A stretch of DNA of 64,000 nt from contig WAEK01000009.1 in assembly GCA_011634665.1 (NCBI GenBank), positions 1,417,501-1,481,500 of the forward strand. Direction: 5' to 3'. The stretch is from Mortierella sp. BCC40632 (Eukaryota; Mortierellomycota; Mortierellomycetes; Mortierellales; Mortierellaceae). How positions within the stretch are numbered: position 1 is the first letter of the stretch; each line of letters starts with the position of its first letter. The notes beneath the pieces are model-generated. The model was not told the origin of the DNA, did no database searches, and saw only the letters and a program-made list of their open reading frames with translations. The position numbers were made by a program, and so were the translations under genes. Below are positions 35,888 to 45,994 of the stretch, one piece after another.

Positions 35888-37742
35888 GAGCTTTGCTGCT
35901 TCCTGTTGTCGAGAGTACAAGGTAGTGGCCCGGCACTATATGGGAGGCATGAACCCTATGTTTTGGCAGAGAAAGTGAAAATGTGGAGGAGGTGGAGGAA
36001 GAGGAGAAGGAGGAGGGGCTGGAGGGAAGGGGTGTGTTTGTCTATGTCGAGAAGAGGCAGTGTAGGTATTAGGATAGGCTGAGGGCCGGACACATGGAAA
36101 GTGAGACCAGGGAGGAAGGGGGAGGGGCAGACCGGTGGTCGAGGCAAAAGATTGAAATGTCAAGAGTGTCAAGGCATGGAAGTGTTGCGATGGGAGCAAG
36201 GAGAAAAAAAAAACGAGAAAAAGAGAAAGAGGTCGTGGTGAGTTGAGTGAACAGGCTAGTGGAAATGGAAAGAAGCGGGGAGATGGAAGAGAAGGGGTAG
36301 CTTTGCTCTGTTCCTGCTCTGTGCTTGCTCTACTCTGTTCTGCCTCATTGACTGCATGTCAAGAGGGAGGGGGGTGAGGGAAGGGAAGGAGGGGAAAGAG
36401 GAGAAAGTGAGAGTGTACAAAGATGGACACAGACGCACACACAGCGGCGACATTGAGCATCCAGGGATAGGATGGACTGGGCCTGCGGCACACAGACACG
36501 ACACAGGTACAGGAAGGACGAGAGCACTGGGAGAGGGGGCAGTCAAAGCGAGTTGGGCGCGGGGCAGACGACGCGAGAAAGAGAGAGAGAGAAAATCAGG
36601 GGTGGGCGAGATGGGAGAAATGAACCCGATCAGTAGTAGTAGTCATGGACCTAGTCGAAGGACTTGTCGCGTGGAAATGACCACTCGTAGCCTATGTTGG
36701 GTGCCGTCGACCATTGTCGCGCCAAATAGGTTTGCTCGGGGCCTAGGCTGTTACCGAACCATGACCAATGCCAGTAGAGGGGTGGTGGGAGGGAAGAGGG
36801 GCGTTCGGGACATGGCTACGACTAGGCGAGGCAGATAGGGGAGAAAGTCGATGTAAACCAGCTATGGACACTGTCACCAGAGGAAAGGTGATGGGTGGAA
36901 TGGAGAACAGAAAGACGAACAAAAGGGGAAGAACAAGTGCCTCGGCGCTACGCAGGGACACTCAAGTTCCGTAGACAGCTCAAAGGCCCAAGGAAAAGGA
37001 CCGTGGGCAAGAAAGAAAGAAAGAGAGAGAGAGAGGAGAGAGCGCGCGCGAGAGAGAGAGAGGTAAGGTTTAGGCCGTCAAGTAGTCGAGGTTCAGTGCG
37101 CAGAGAGAGGAAGAGAGAAAGGGCCAAAAGACACTCTGGGCCAAAAGGGAGGGGACAATGGCTGTGGTTTGACCGGAGCAGTCGACGCTCAATGACGCTC
37201 TAGGACGCACGACAAAATATAAAAAATAAAAAAAAAAATAAAAAAAGACGGGGTCTCTCGAGGCGAGTTTCGAGACAGCGTGCGTGGACTAGGAGCCAAG
37301 GGCAATAAAGACTGAAGAGAGAATGGAGGAAGGATTGATGTATGGGAAAAGGATGCAATGGGTGGAGATTCCATGGCTGTGCACAGGGTGAATGAGAGTG
37401 GGCCGAGGAAACGGATGGGTCGAGTGGGGGAGAAGAGAGTGTTTCCTGTTGGTTCCTTCTGTCTTGTCCTGCAAATGGGAGAGAAAGGAGGCCAGGAGAC
37501 GAACAGACTCGGAGAGGGCAGCGAAGAAGAACACGCGCCCATGTGGGGTGTGGCCGAGAGGAAAGAGAGAACGCGCTAATGGACAGCACATCCTGTACAT
37601 GCTGCATTTCTCATGAACAATCGGATCCACTACATCGCAGTAGAGAGGCGGCAAGGGCGCTGCCTTCGGTACCTTTTAAATGGGTCGAATGTGCAGGGAT
37701 GTACAGAATGGAGATTGCGTGGAATGGGCGAAGCAGGTGAAG

Positions 37743-37804
37743 TGAGAGTGAGTGAGTGAGTGAGAGAGTGAGAGAGTGAGTGAGTGAGTGAGTGAGTGAG
37801 TGAG
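37743..37804. repeat. GTGA tetranucleotide repeat
   Basis: A run of GTGA units with occasional GAGA variants, within the purine-rich upstream region of the RA/PH gene. Confidence 0.85.
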
Positions 37805-38003
37805 AGCTGGATGCCGACGAATAGGAGAAAGGAAGAGAGAAGGAAGAGTGAGTGGGTGTCAGTCGTGATTAAGAAGAGATGGATGTGAAAAAGGGATGAT
37901 TCAGATGAACTAATGACCGCAGGTAGGCAGACCGATCCATGCACAACCGAGCAGAGAAAGAGAGAGGAGAGAGAGAGAGAGAAAGAGAGAGAAGGAGAAA
38001 GAG

Positions 38004-38008
<5 letters not shown>

Positions 38009-38036
<28 letters not shown>
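38009..38036. repeat. AG dinucleotide microsatellite
   Basis: A clean AG run flanked by further GA-rich sequence upstream of the RA/PH gene. Confidence 0.85.
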
Positions 38037-38039
<3 letters not shown>

Positions 38040-38993
38040 GAGTGAGAAAAAAAAAAAACAGGCACAAGGTGTTGCATAAACGGACACAACGACGCTTTGG
38101 GCGCACAGAAGAACGAATGGGTCGCCTGTTGTCCCAGGCTGACGGCACATCAGACAGCAATTGCCCGATGCAATGTCCCTGATGTGTCCATTGGCCTTTC
38201 TTTGGCCGCCATATTCAAGGGATGGGAGGTAGAGAGAAAGAACGAAGAAGAGGAGCGAGCATTTGGCTACCATCGTTGACCAACATGACATGGGACAATG
38301 GGACAAATCACAATAGCCAACGGACCATGCGCATTGGGAGCCATGGGACAATTATGGGCGTTGTGCGCTGCAAAAGAAGCACGCCCGAACGCCAGACAGT
38401 ACAAGGTTTGCATTATAACCGTCCATTGTCTTTGGTCCGTTGGAAGAAACAAAAGCATGCATAAGAAGCAGACACTCTATTCATGGTCGTGAACTTGACA
38501 CACTACGTACCAAAGCTTCAAAATGGTCAAGGTTGTCGGTTCACCTCCCCCCCCCTTGCTTTGTCTGCGCACATTGTACGCAAAAGACCCCTCTCCACTT
38601 CCCCCATCCCTCCCCTTCCATGAAAGGATACTCCTGTCGGGACTGTGCCTATTGACGATACAGACTAAACTTGAGTGAAAGGCAAGGAAAGTTGTTGGGA
38701 AGGTTAGTGGATGGAAATGACCATTGTCATGGCAGTGGGCTGAGAAGGAAGAGAAGGAAGAGAAGGAAGCAAAATTCATGACTGAAGCGACCGTGATGAT
38801 GACTAGGGGGGGTGGGGGAAAGGAAGGTGTCCATATGCAAACGCAAAAGCGGAAGAAGAGTGTGGTGAAGGCAAGATTTTGATGCATGGATGAATATGGT
38901 CAGAGACCCCAGGCCCAACTGCTGCATGCATTTGCATTCGCATTTCTGGTGTTTAGCCATTTAGTTATAAGATCGTTCTCAATTCAATCAAAA

Positions 38994-39149
38994 ATGCTAA
39001 TCAATAGACTCTCATCCGCCGCCCTCAAGACACTGTTCAGATCTCGAATTAACCACGTTCAAAAGACGAGAAGCTTAAGCGCATCGAGACGCGACCTTCT
39101 CCTAACTGCTCAACCTTCTCTCGGAATTAATCCTTGGTATCCTTGGTAG
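38994..39149 (+). other. Candidate small ORF (51 codons) with mitochondrial-presequence character
   Basis: An ATG in a favourable AAAA context opens 51 codons and then a TAG. The peptide begins MLINRLSSAALKTLFRSR, continues with basic and hydroxyl residues (KTRSLSASRR), has no acidic residue in its first 33 positions, and ends INPWYPW. That is the composition of a mitochondrial targeting sequence. The base composition here is balanced, unlike the repeat-driven frames around it. It could be a complete micro-protein or the first exon of a longer gene; GT donors exist at its end (TTG before GTATCC and TTG before GTAGAG), but I could not find a convincing next exon. No family was recognised. Confidence 0.3.
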
Positions 39150-42100
39150 AGTATTAAGTACTTGGACTGACACGCATCCAACAATATCTAGTGCTCGCCT
39201 CCGCCCTCACCATTTACTCAATCGAATTAAACTAGGCGAAAGCCTGTCAATAACTAGCAGTGAGCGATGAGCGACCAGAAAAGATTGCCTAGTCAGCCTC
39301 GACACATTTTGCCTTTGAGGATTGTGTCTTTTGACTGTCCAATCTTTTCCTCTCTCTGACATGATTGTCGTTCCTGAATACCAAAGGACACCCCTTATCC
39401 CAGGGCGAGCTTATCTTAATGACCGAGAAACATATCCTCTCATGAAAGACGACGTCTCTGGTTCTGAAAGAGAAAGAGAGAGATGGAGAGAGATAGAGAG
39501 AGAGAGGGGGGTGACTGCCATCCTCCCTTTCGACGACGTTACTGTCTCCCTTTTCTACTCTCTTTCAACTCATTCGTGCCGCTTTCCGTGAGCGCTGGCG
39601 GACAGGTCGCCCAGCTTGGACAAGGAGCTCAATTTATTAAATATCAGGACTTCATGTGCCTGGGCCATTACGACAAGTTCTGTCTGAAAAATGAAAAAAA
39701 AAAAAAAAAAAAAAACACGCTTGAGCCAAGGTTCTCAGCGGAAAACTTTGACATCCTTCCTTTGCTCACAAGAATGGTTTGAACATGCAAAGACCCGCTT
39801 GGAAGATCCTGATTGTTTATTAAGCGTTCCTTCCACGCAATAGAAAGCGGCTCTGAATAAAGAATACGATGACCTCGAGACAAACAGGGTAACTGCACCT
39901 CACAAGGGGTAATTGGACCATCCATAGTTAACTTTTGCAAAAGGAAGAGAGTCATGCTGCCCCTTCGCCTTGAATTCTTTTTTTAATGGCCCTTTCTTGA
40001 GACTTTTATGTTGCCTTGACCCATGAAGGAGGGCGGAGGAGGACAACAATCCTCTCTTCCACTTCTTCTCCCCCCCTCCACTGAATTCTGCTTCAAACCC
40101 AGACATAACAAAAGAGTATGCATGGGCAAGGAAAAAAAGGCCTCCGGGCGGACCTCCCAAAGGACAGGCATGCGTAACGTTCGCCTCGCTTTGCGCCCTC
40201 GTTTCTATCAATGTTCTCTCCTCTGCCCCTACTTGACTCAGGTGCATAAAGAAAAAAACCCCCTCACACCAAACACACACTACCTCTCTCTATTTCTTTT
40301 CTCTCTGTCAATGCCTCTCTCCTATAATCATGGCCAAGGCTTTACTCTGGATTGTCTCGGCAGTACCTATATAGATGATGGAAAACAAGGAGCACGAATA
40401 TTTTCCCCGTGGCAAGAGTTCCTTGCCTAGGTGAACGAATAGATCATCCTCTCTTTATTCTTCTCTCGAAAACCTTGAAGTCAAGGGGGTTTTCTTTCAT
40501 GCAAAAGACTCTAGTCTCCCGCCTTATGCGAGGATTGACATCCATGTCTTTCTGAGCCTTTTCTTTCTTTCTTCCCTTTCTGCGAACTGGTTTGTTTAGA
40601 TGTCTCCGCTTGGGCTCCCCTCTCCCCTCCCCTCAATGTCCATTGTACAACGACCATTCGTTCTTTCCCACCTTTACTCCCCCCTAACTCTATCCTGGAC
40701 ACAGTGTCGATCGGGCACCCATGCACGCCCATTGAGGACACCTATCCAACGGCACAGACTTTTTTTCTCCTCTCTAGATTGGAGCATGTAAACAAAGTGC
40801 GAGATATGCTTTCGTATGCAAGATCGTGTCGTCCAAAAAGTACAGGAACCAAGAATGCAAAAGAAAAGAGACAGACCAGACAGCAAAAATCATGCAGCCA
40901 TACTTTGTATTTTTTATTTTTTATTTTTTTTGCTTCGCTTGACTGGGTGCCGCAAGAAAGCCAACTGACCTTGTGTATGTATGTCCTAGTGATGTGAAAA
41001 GTTCACCCCTTCTTCTTTCCCCCTCCGTCCTCTGTCCCTTCCTTCCTCCCCTCTCCTCTTCACGCTCGCCTACTTCAAAATGGGTCCTTCTTGTTCTTGT
41101 TCTTGTCCTTTCTCTTGTTCTTCTTGTTCATGCCTCTGCCCGAATATTTTCTTTTCTTGCTTTCTTTCGTTTTTCTATTCTTTTTGTTTTGTTTTGTTTT
41201 GTTTTGAGGCGACTGATAATGTTTTCAGAGTTACGCCGGCGCTCGTCGTAGACTAGTTCCGAGGAGTTGTGATACACCTGTTTCTCTTCTTCGCAAATCG
41301 ACCTCCCTGATAACATGAGCCTGGCTCCTACCAATTGAATTGTGGAAAGTGCATCTGCGCCCTCTATGTGCGTGCGCGTGTGTGCATGTGTGTTGGAGCC
41401 TGAGCAGATGCTATGCACAGAGGGCATCTCCATGGTCCGAGCATTGAGTGTCCAAGGATGGGAGATCAAGGAGTCTCAAGTCTGGATTAAATGATACAGC
41501 TCTTGGAGTGAGCACTATGATTCAAACCGGTATTTTTCTCTCTCCCTCTTTTCCCTTTTTTTGTCAGTGCATTATTATCAGCAGTCTCGCCACTTAAGAA
41601 TGTGGTTCACCTCAAGCAATAAAAGTTACCCGCCAAAAAAAAAAAAAGCAAGAGGCTACACAACTGAATTTACTCAAGGCAGTAAGAGAGCAGAAAAAAG
41701 CTCCATTTGCACACTAGAAAAACACACAAGACGGAGAGGGGGGGGGGGAGGGATTCAGAAAAAGGAGAGGGAAATATTAGAAAGCACTCCTTTTCTGTCC
41801 ACAACCCAAGCCTCGGGTCACCTTTATCGTAATCTATTATCCGCTTCTCTACCCTGACTCCAAAAAAAAAAAAAATGCATGCCCTTGCTTCTTTGTGTGA
41901 GATTGAGGGTCCAAGTCTGTGCTCTCATGGCCTCTGAGCAAAAAGAAAGGGAAGTAGGAGAACACCCGGGTCACTTCAGTAGGGAGAACAAGAGAAAACT
42001 TTCTACCTCTTGCCTTGTCTCCCTGCCATGCCTGTTCTTACCTTACGTAACTCGTGACAAACCAACCCAGCTGGTGTAGCCTTTGGTCCAAACATCCAAT

Positions 42101-42334
42101 CTTTTGTTTAAAAATATGCGGAGATTTTCCTGGGCCCGTGAGCTCTTTCCATGGCTGATGGGCAGGGTCCTGTCACAAAAACAAACGATTCCGTCGAGCC
42201 ACATCTACTACTCCGATTTCTTCACAGATGCATGCAATTTGATCCGCAATCTTACCTCCCTCTTCCCTCGCCTGCACATCAACTCCTGTAGTTCAGAATC
42301 ACTCTTTTGTTTATGGAGTTTCGCCATCGGTGCT

Positions 42335-42367
<33 letters not shown>

Positions 42368-42441
42368 TGAAAATGATGTTGGACAACCGAAACTGTTATG
42401 CTGACGCGATATGACACAGTGATGCTAGATTACATCTGAGC

Positions 42442-42621
42442 AGAGTCCTCGCCAGGAAGCCACATCCCAAATACTTCTTATTCAGTCCTTACAAACGAAA
42501 TAACTAACCACCATTTGGATAGCAGCCAGACATCCTTTTTTTTTTGGACATGGGACTCGAATTTCAATCGAGTCAAATACTGCAGAAATTATTTGGGATG
42601 AGACTTCTTGGCGAGGACTCT
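42442..42621. mobile_element. MITE-like element with about 36-bp imperfect terminal inverted repeats
   Basis: The left arm, starting AGAGTCCTCGCCAGGAAG (42442-42477), is the imperfect reverse complement of the right arm, ending CTTGGCGAGGACTCT (42585-42621). The best-conserved parts are the outer AGAGTCCTCGCCA and the inner ATCCCAAATA. Between the arms lies a second small inverted repeat (GACTCGA and TCGAGTC, about 42554-42574) and a short T run. No ORF fits inside. The size and structure suggest a non-autonomous DNA transposon. No clear target-site duplication was found, so a stand-alone hairpin is the alternative. Confidence 0.55.
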
Positions 42622-44513
42622 ATGTTTAAACACGAATGAGCTAATGCTAGTGGATGATTGCAATCCATTCCTTGGCACACTGAAAGGTATTGGAAACGGG
42701 GTTCAAAAGAATTCATCATCACTAGAGATCAATGACTTTTGGTGCTTCTCTGTCCTCCTCTTCTTGCATCTGCGCAATCGGATTTGATACCAGCCTGCTA
42801 TCCCGCAAGCAGAGTCTGGCATTTCCACGGCGTACGAGCTCCACTGGGTTCGGGTTTATCTCAGGATCTTGAAACCGTAACCCCTATAGCAATGCAAGAG
42901 CATGAATATCTGCTTTTCCGCGTAAAAAACAGAATAATTCCACTAGAGATGCCCCACCTCTTGCCTTTCCAAAATGCTCCGCATTCCTTGTACTTCAAAG
43001 CCTACAAGTATAAATTGACAAGAAAGAGCATAAAGAACTTTTGTGATATTCATAGAGAATAGTATATCCTCAAAGACTATGAAAAATATATTTTCAGTTG
43101 GATTGTTGGGGTATTACAAATAATACTTTATGTTGCTTCTTTAAGGGATCGGATGGGCCTGACACTTGTATTTCTTCGTACTCTCTAAAACCAACTAGTG
43201 CTAATTCTCAAAAAAAAAAAAATAAAAAAATAAATAAATAAAAACCCCATCCCGCGCGGTTATTCCAAGTGTGTAGTCAATGTTTTCTTTAATGTGTACT
43301 TTGAAGGTCCTGGTTGTAACTGCCGGTTGATTCTGGGGCCACATGAGCTGAACCCGTCGGCAGAGGTACTATGTCTGTTGTGCCTACTACGCCTATTTCG
43401 CCCAGTAGCCGATTTTAAAAGAGATTGACTACACCGGTTAGTGTTCGAGACCTGTTGGTTAAACACTCTTTGGTTCAAATAACTAGTCCTTCGTTTTGTT
43501 GAATGCTGAGATCAAAATTGGAGTATACTGTAATGAGAATAGGCCGTAGGTTAGGCCATTTTCTCGAGCGTTTCAAAGTTAAATGACCTACTGCCTTGAC
43601 TGCAGCTTAGCCCTGAGGGGAGGTTATCTGGGACTTAGCAGTCGTTATTCTAAGAGAAATGGCGGAAAATAGACAAGACATGGTGAGGCGTAGCCATTGG
43701 GCCAATTTTTTTGTGGGGGGCTCAAAATGATCCAGGGTTTGAGGAAGCTCAACGTCTAACCGATGGCTAGGAAAGTCAAGGGAGGAGCAAAAGAGACGGC
43801 AGAGTGATGCCTGATACAGGAGAGAGTCGGGACAATAAGAACACGAAGAGAGAGAAAGAAATTGGATGATGTCAATGGTAGAAAGGCCATGTACCAAGGA
43901 TAGGTACGGGCTTTAGAAGAGGGAAGGTCCACTGATTGGGATAGAATGGTCAGCCTGCAATTTAGACGATGTTATTGGTAAGGAGATTATCCCTGGTGGC
44001 CAAAAATATCGGGTTCGACTAAAACAGCCCCAGATCGCTTTATAGAGTGCCTTGAGGATCTGCTTAGAAGAAAAAGAAAATACAGGTCAACTGCCTTTAA
44101 GCCGCATCGAGCTTAGTGATCATCACGTCTTGATGAAGGCAGGCGTGGCCACGAATGACTCGGACCCATAATGGTGAAGTACGTGCACCGTGCCAAGGAG
44201 AGGATAAAGTATATTATTGGATACTGGAAAAACTAGTCCTAGCTGAAAAAGGATAATTGGTTTCGGCAAGGGTAGCACACGCAAAGTTTCACTTGGGAGG
44301 TGCTGTGCTCTGTTACAAGTCTAAGTAGACCTGAGAGCCATTCGCGTCTGAAGATCCAAAGTCGATGCATTGTTTTTGTTGTCCGATTTCGACTTTCAAG
44401 CAGTCTCGCAAGAATGTCCACCTTTTCTTAAAAAGAGACAAGCGCTCTACAGATCTGTCTCCCCTCTGCCTCTCCTTAAACAGAAACTACAGTCCCTCAA
44501 ACTCTTGTTTTTT

Positions 44514-44545
44514 TTATTTTATTTTATTTTATTTTATTTTATTTT
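44514..44545. repeat. ATTTT pentanucleotide repeat
   Basis: About six ATTTT units sit roughly 35-65 bp upstream of the ATG of the small secreted-protein gene, within its likely promoter or 5' UTR. Confidence 0.9.
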
Positions 44546-44577
44546 TTTGCAAGTCCTGACAAGCTCACCTCACATCA

Positions 44578-45060
44578 ATGAATCTCAAGACATTTGCCGC
44601 CTTTATCACCCTCGCAGGTGCGGCTTCCAGTGTGCAGATGCCATTTGGGTATCACTACACATACGACGTACTGAGCCATACCATTGCTAGCAACGGATGG
44701 GAGAGGGCGTCTCCTATTGTCACGGGTCCAACGTTTGTCCAATGTGACGACATTTATCGCAACTCCACCTGGAGCATCGATTTACCACCCTTTCTCAGGG
44801 ATGTCGTGCGGAAGAATGCCCCATTCGAGTGGGTTGAGGCTGGCAGCAGTGAGTTGGTTAAGTACGGCTTTAATATCACAGAAGGTGTTACTGGATATGT
44901 TGCGCAAAATACCATTTGGCACGTACTCACTGGCTACATCCGCACCAAAAGAAACGGTGTCATCGTCCATGAGGAGTTAATCACAACTATCTCGCCAAAA
45001 GTTCTCTTTAATGGCGAACTAGATGGAATGGTGACATTTATCAGTATCAGTTCCGACTAG
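44578..45060 (+). CDS. Small secreted protein of unknown function
   Basis: A single-exon ORF of 160 codons, not recognised as any family. Residues 1-19 (MNLKTFAAFITLAGAASSV) form a signal peptide with a hydrophobic core and an Ala/Ser cleavage region. The mature part of about 140 residues has two N-glycosylation sequons (NST near 62, NIT near 99), only one Cys, many aromatic residues, and alternating patterns (WHVLTGYIRTKRNGVIVHEE, VTFISISS) that suggest a beta-rich fold. The codon composition is balanced, unlike the repeat-derived frames nearby. It stands alone in a gene-poor stretch. The ATTTT repeat lies just upstream. It could be an effector-like or cell-surface protein, but nothing in the sequence shows which. 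Confidence 0.65.
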   Translation: MNLKTFAAFITLAGAASSVQMPFGYHYTYDVLSHTIASNGWERASPIVTGPTFVQCDDIYRNSTWSIDLPPFLRDVVRKNAPFEWVEAGSSELVKYGFNITEGVTGYVAQNTIWHVLTGYIRTKRNGVIVHEELITTISPKVLFNGELDGMVTFISISSD

Positions 45061-45396
45061 TGCTAGCTCTCGCCACCTTCCTTGTCAAGTCAATTAAAAT
45101 ATGTAGAAAACCAGCTGCCACCTACAGCTCCGCTTGAGAAAATGCATTCTCCATTCTCCATGCTTTGTAGTTGTCAGTGTTTGTTACTTCCAATTTGGGT
45201 GTAGGATCTGGCAACTCGGTGGAGACAAAGGTGATAAGTGCATTGGCAAGGACCGGTATTTATGCTTGGCCCTGAGCACTGAGCACACCGCCAAAAACTT
45301 CTAAAAATGCTGATCAACAACATCACTCCCTCTTCTCACTCGGGACTTCCTTCCTGATTCCAATAGCCTCATCGCGAAAGGGCTTCACCGACTTGT

Positions 45397-45461
<65 letters not shown>

Positions 45462-45994
45462 TCTTTTTTTTTTTTTTTTTTTTTTTTGTTGATCATGCTT
45501 TGGTTATCATTTTTCATTCTTTAAGACATCCAGTGGATACTGCGCGTATAATTCCTCAAACTATTTTCGTTGTGTAATCTACTCCAGTGACATAATGGAC
45601 GTTCCCCCTGCCCATTGTCTTGGCTGTAGCTCAATTCTTTCCTTTCTACTGCTAAATAAACTTCATCTGATACTACCCAATCTCTGTCATATCATACGCA
45701 CCAAACCCATGCAAGTCCATTGTCCTCTCTTTCTTTCTTTCTTTCTTTCTTTCTGACTGGTGAGCATTTAAACCATTGACACAACATCACATGTCTCTCA
45801 AGGCAGTAGGATCAGCCCGACAATTTGGGCAGGTTGTAGTTCAAATGACAATGCAAATATGACGAGCAAATATGAATGCTCGTTGAGCCTTTCGGTTTAT
45901 GAAAGGAAAAACAACAACAAGGAAAATGCTTGTGGCCTACAAAAAAAAATATTCGCTCCTTCTCTCTACAAAGAACTATCCATCTCGTCAGGGA
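45061..45994. other. Convergent intergenic region with CT microsatellite
   Basis: About 930 bp between the 3' ends of the secreted-protein and NIPA genes. It contains a CT run (about 45402-45458) directly followed by a T run (about 45465-45487), and a TTTC repeat at about 45728-45753. No coding frame is supported. Confidence 0.65.
45402..45487. repeat. CT microsatellite followed by poly-T
   Basis: About 28 CT units, a short GATTC break, and then some 23 T. It lies in the shared 3' region of two convergent genes. Confidence 0.9.

Larger units (their letters stand above)
35888..38993. promoter_or_regulatory. Upstream region of the RA/PH gene, purine-rich on + strand
   Basis: About 3 kb with no supported gene. 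From 35.95 to about 38.1 kb the + strand is rich in GA, GGA and GAAA units, which gives a pyrimidine-rich sense strand for the RA/PH gene. It includes a GTGA repeat (about 37743-37804), AG repeats (about 37024-37061 and 38009-38036) and an A run at 37219-37246. From about 38.1 to 38.9 kb the bias fades. The frames found here are composition shadows. Promoter and 5' UTR are expected here, but no specific element was recognised. Confidence 0.55.
39150..44577. other. 5.4-kb gene-poor region, pyrimidine-rich on + strand in its left half
   Basis: No gene could be supported. From about 39.3 to 42.1 kb the + strand is rich in CT, CTTT and CCTT units, the reverse of the bias at 36-38 kb. A-rich runs occur at 39690-39714 and 41635-41647, and a T run at 42340-42365. 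A short frame near 39361-39462 (MIVVPEYQRTPLIPGRAYLN) is protein-like in composition but could not be joined to anything. A MITE-like inverted repeat lies at 42442-42621. From 43 to 44.5 kb there are only short frames with stops. Just before the next gene there are repeated ATTTT units. Confidence 0.5.

Noticed and set aside
37743..37804. Regular short repeats considered as a CRISPR-like array
   Set aside because: They are four-base units without spacers, in a eukaryotic intergenic region; simple microsatellites explain them.
39322..39591. Frame containing MIVVPEYQRTPLIPGRAYLN as a second exon of the 38994 ORF
   Set aside because: No donor/acceptor pair keeps frame between the two, and the frame runs into a GA repeat; no family was recognised.
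43250..44421. Possible further F-box relic on the minus strand
   Set aside because: Short leucine-rich stretches occur, but stops are frequent and no segment aligns convincingly with the F-box proteins in this window.
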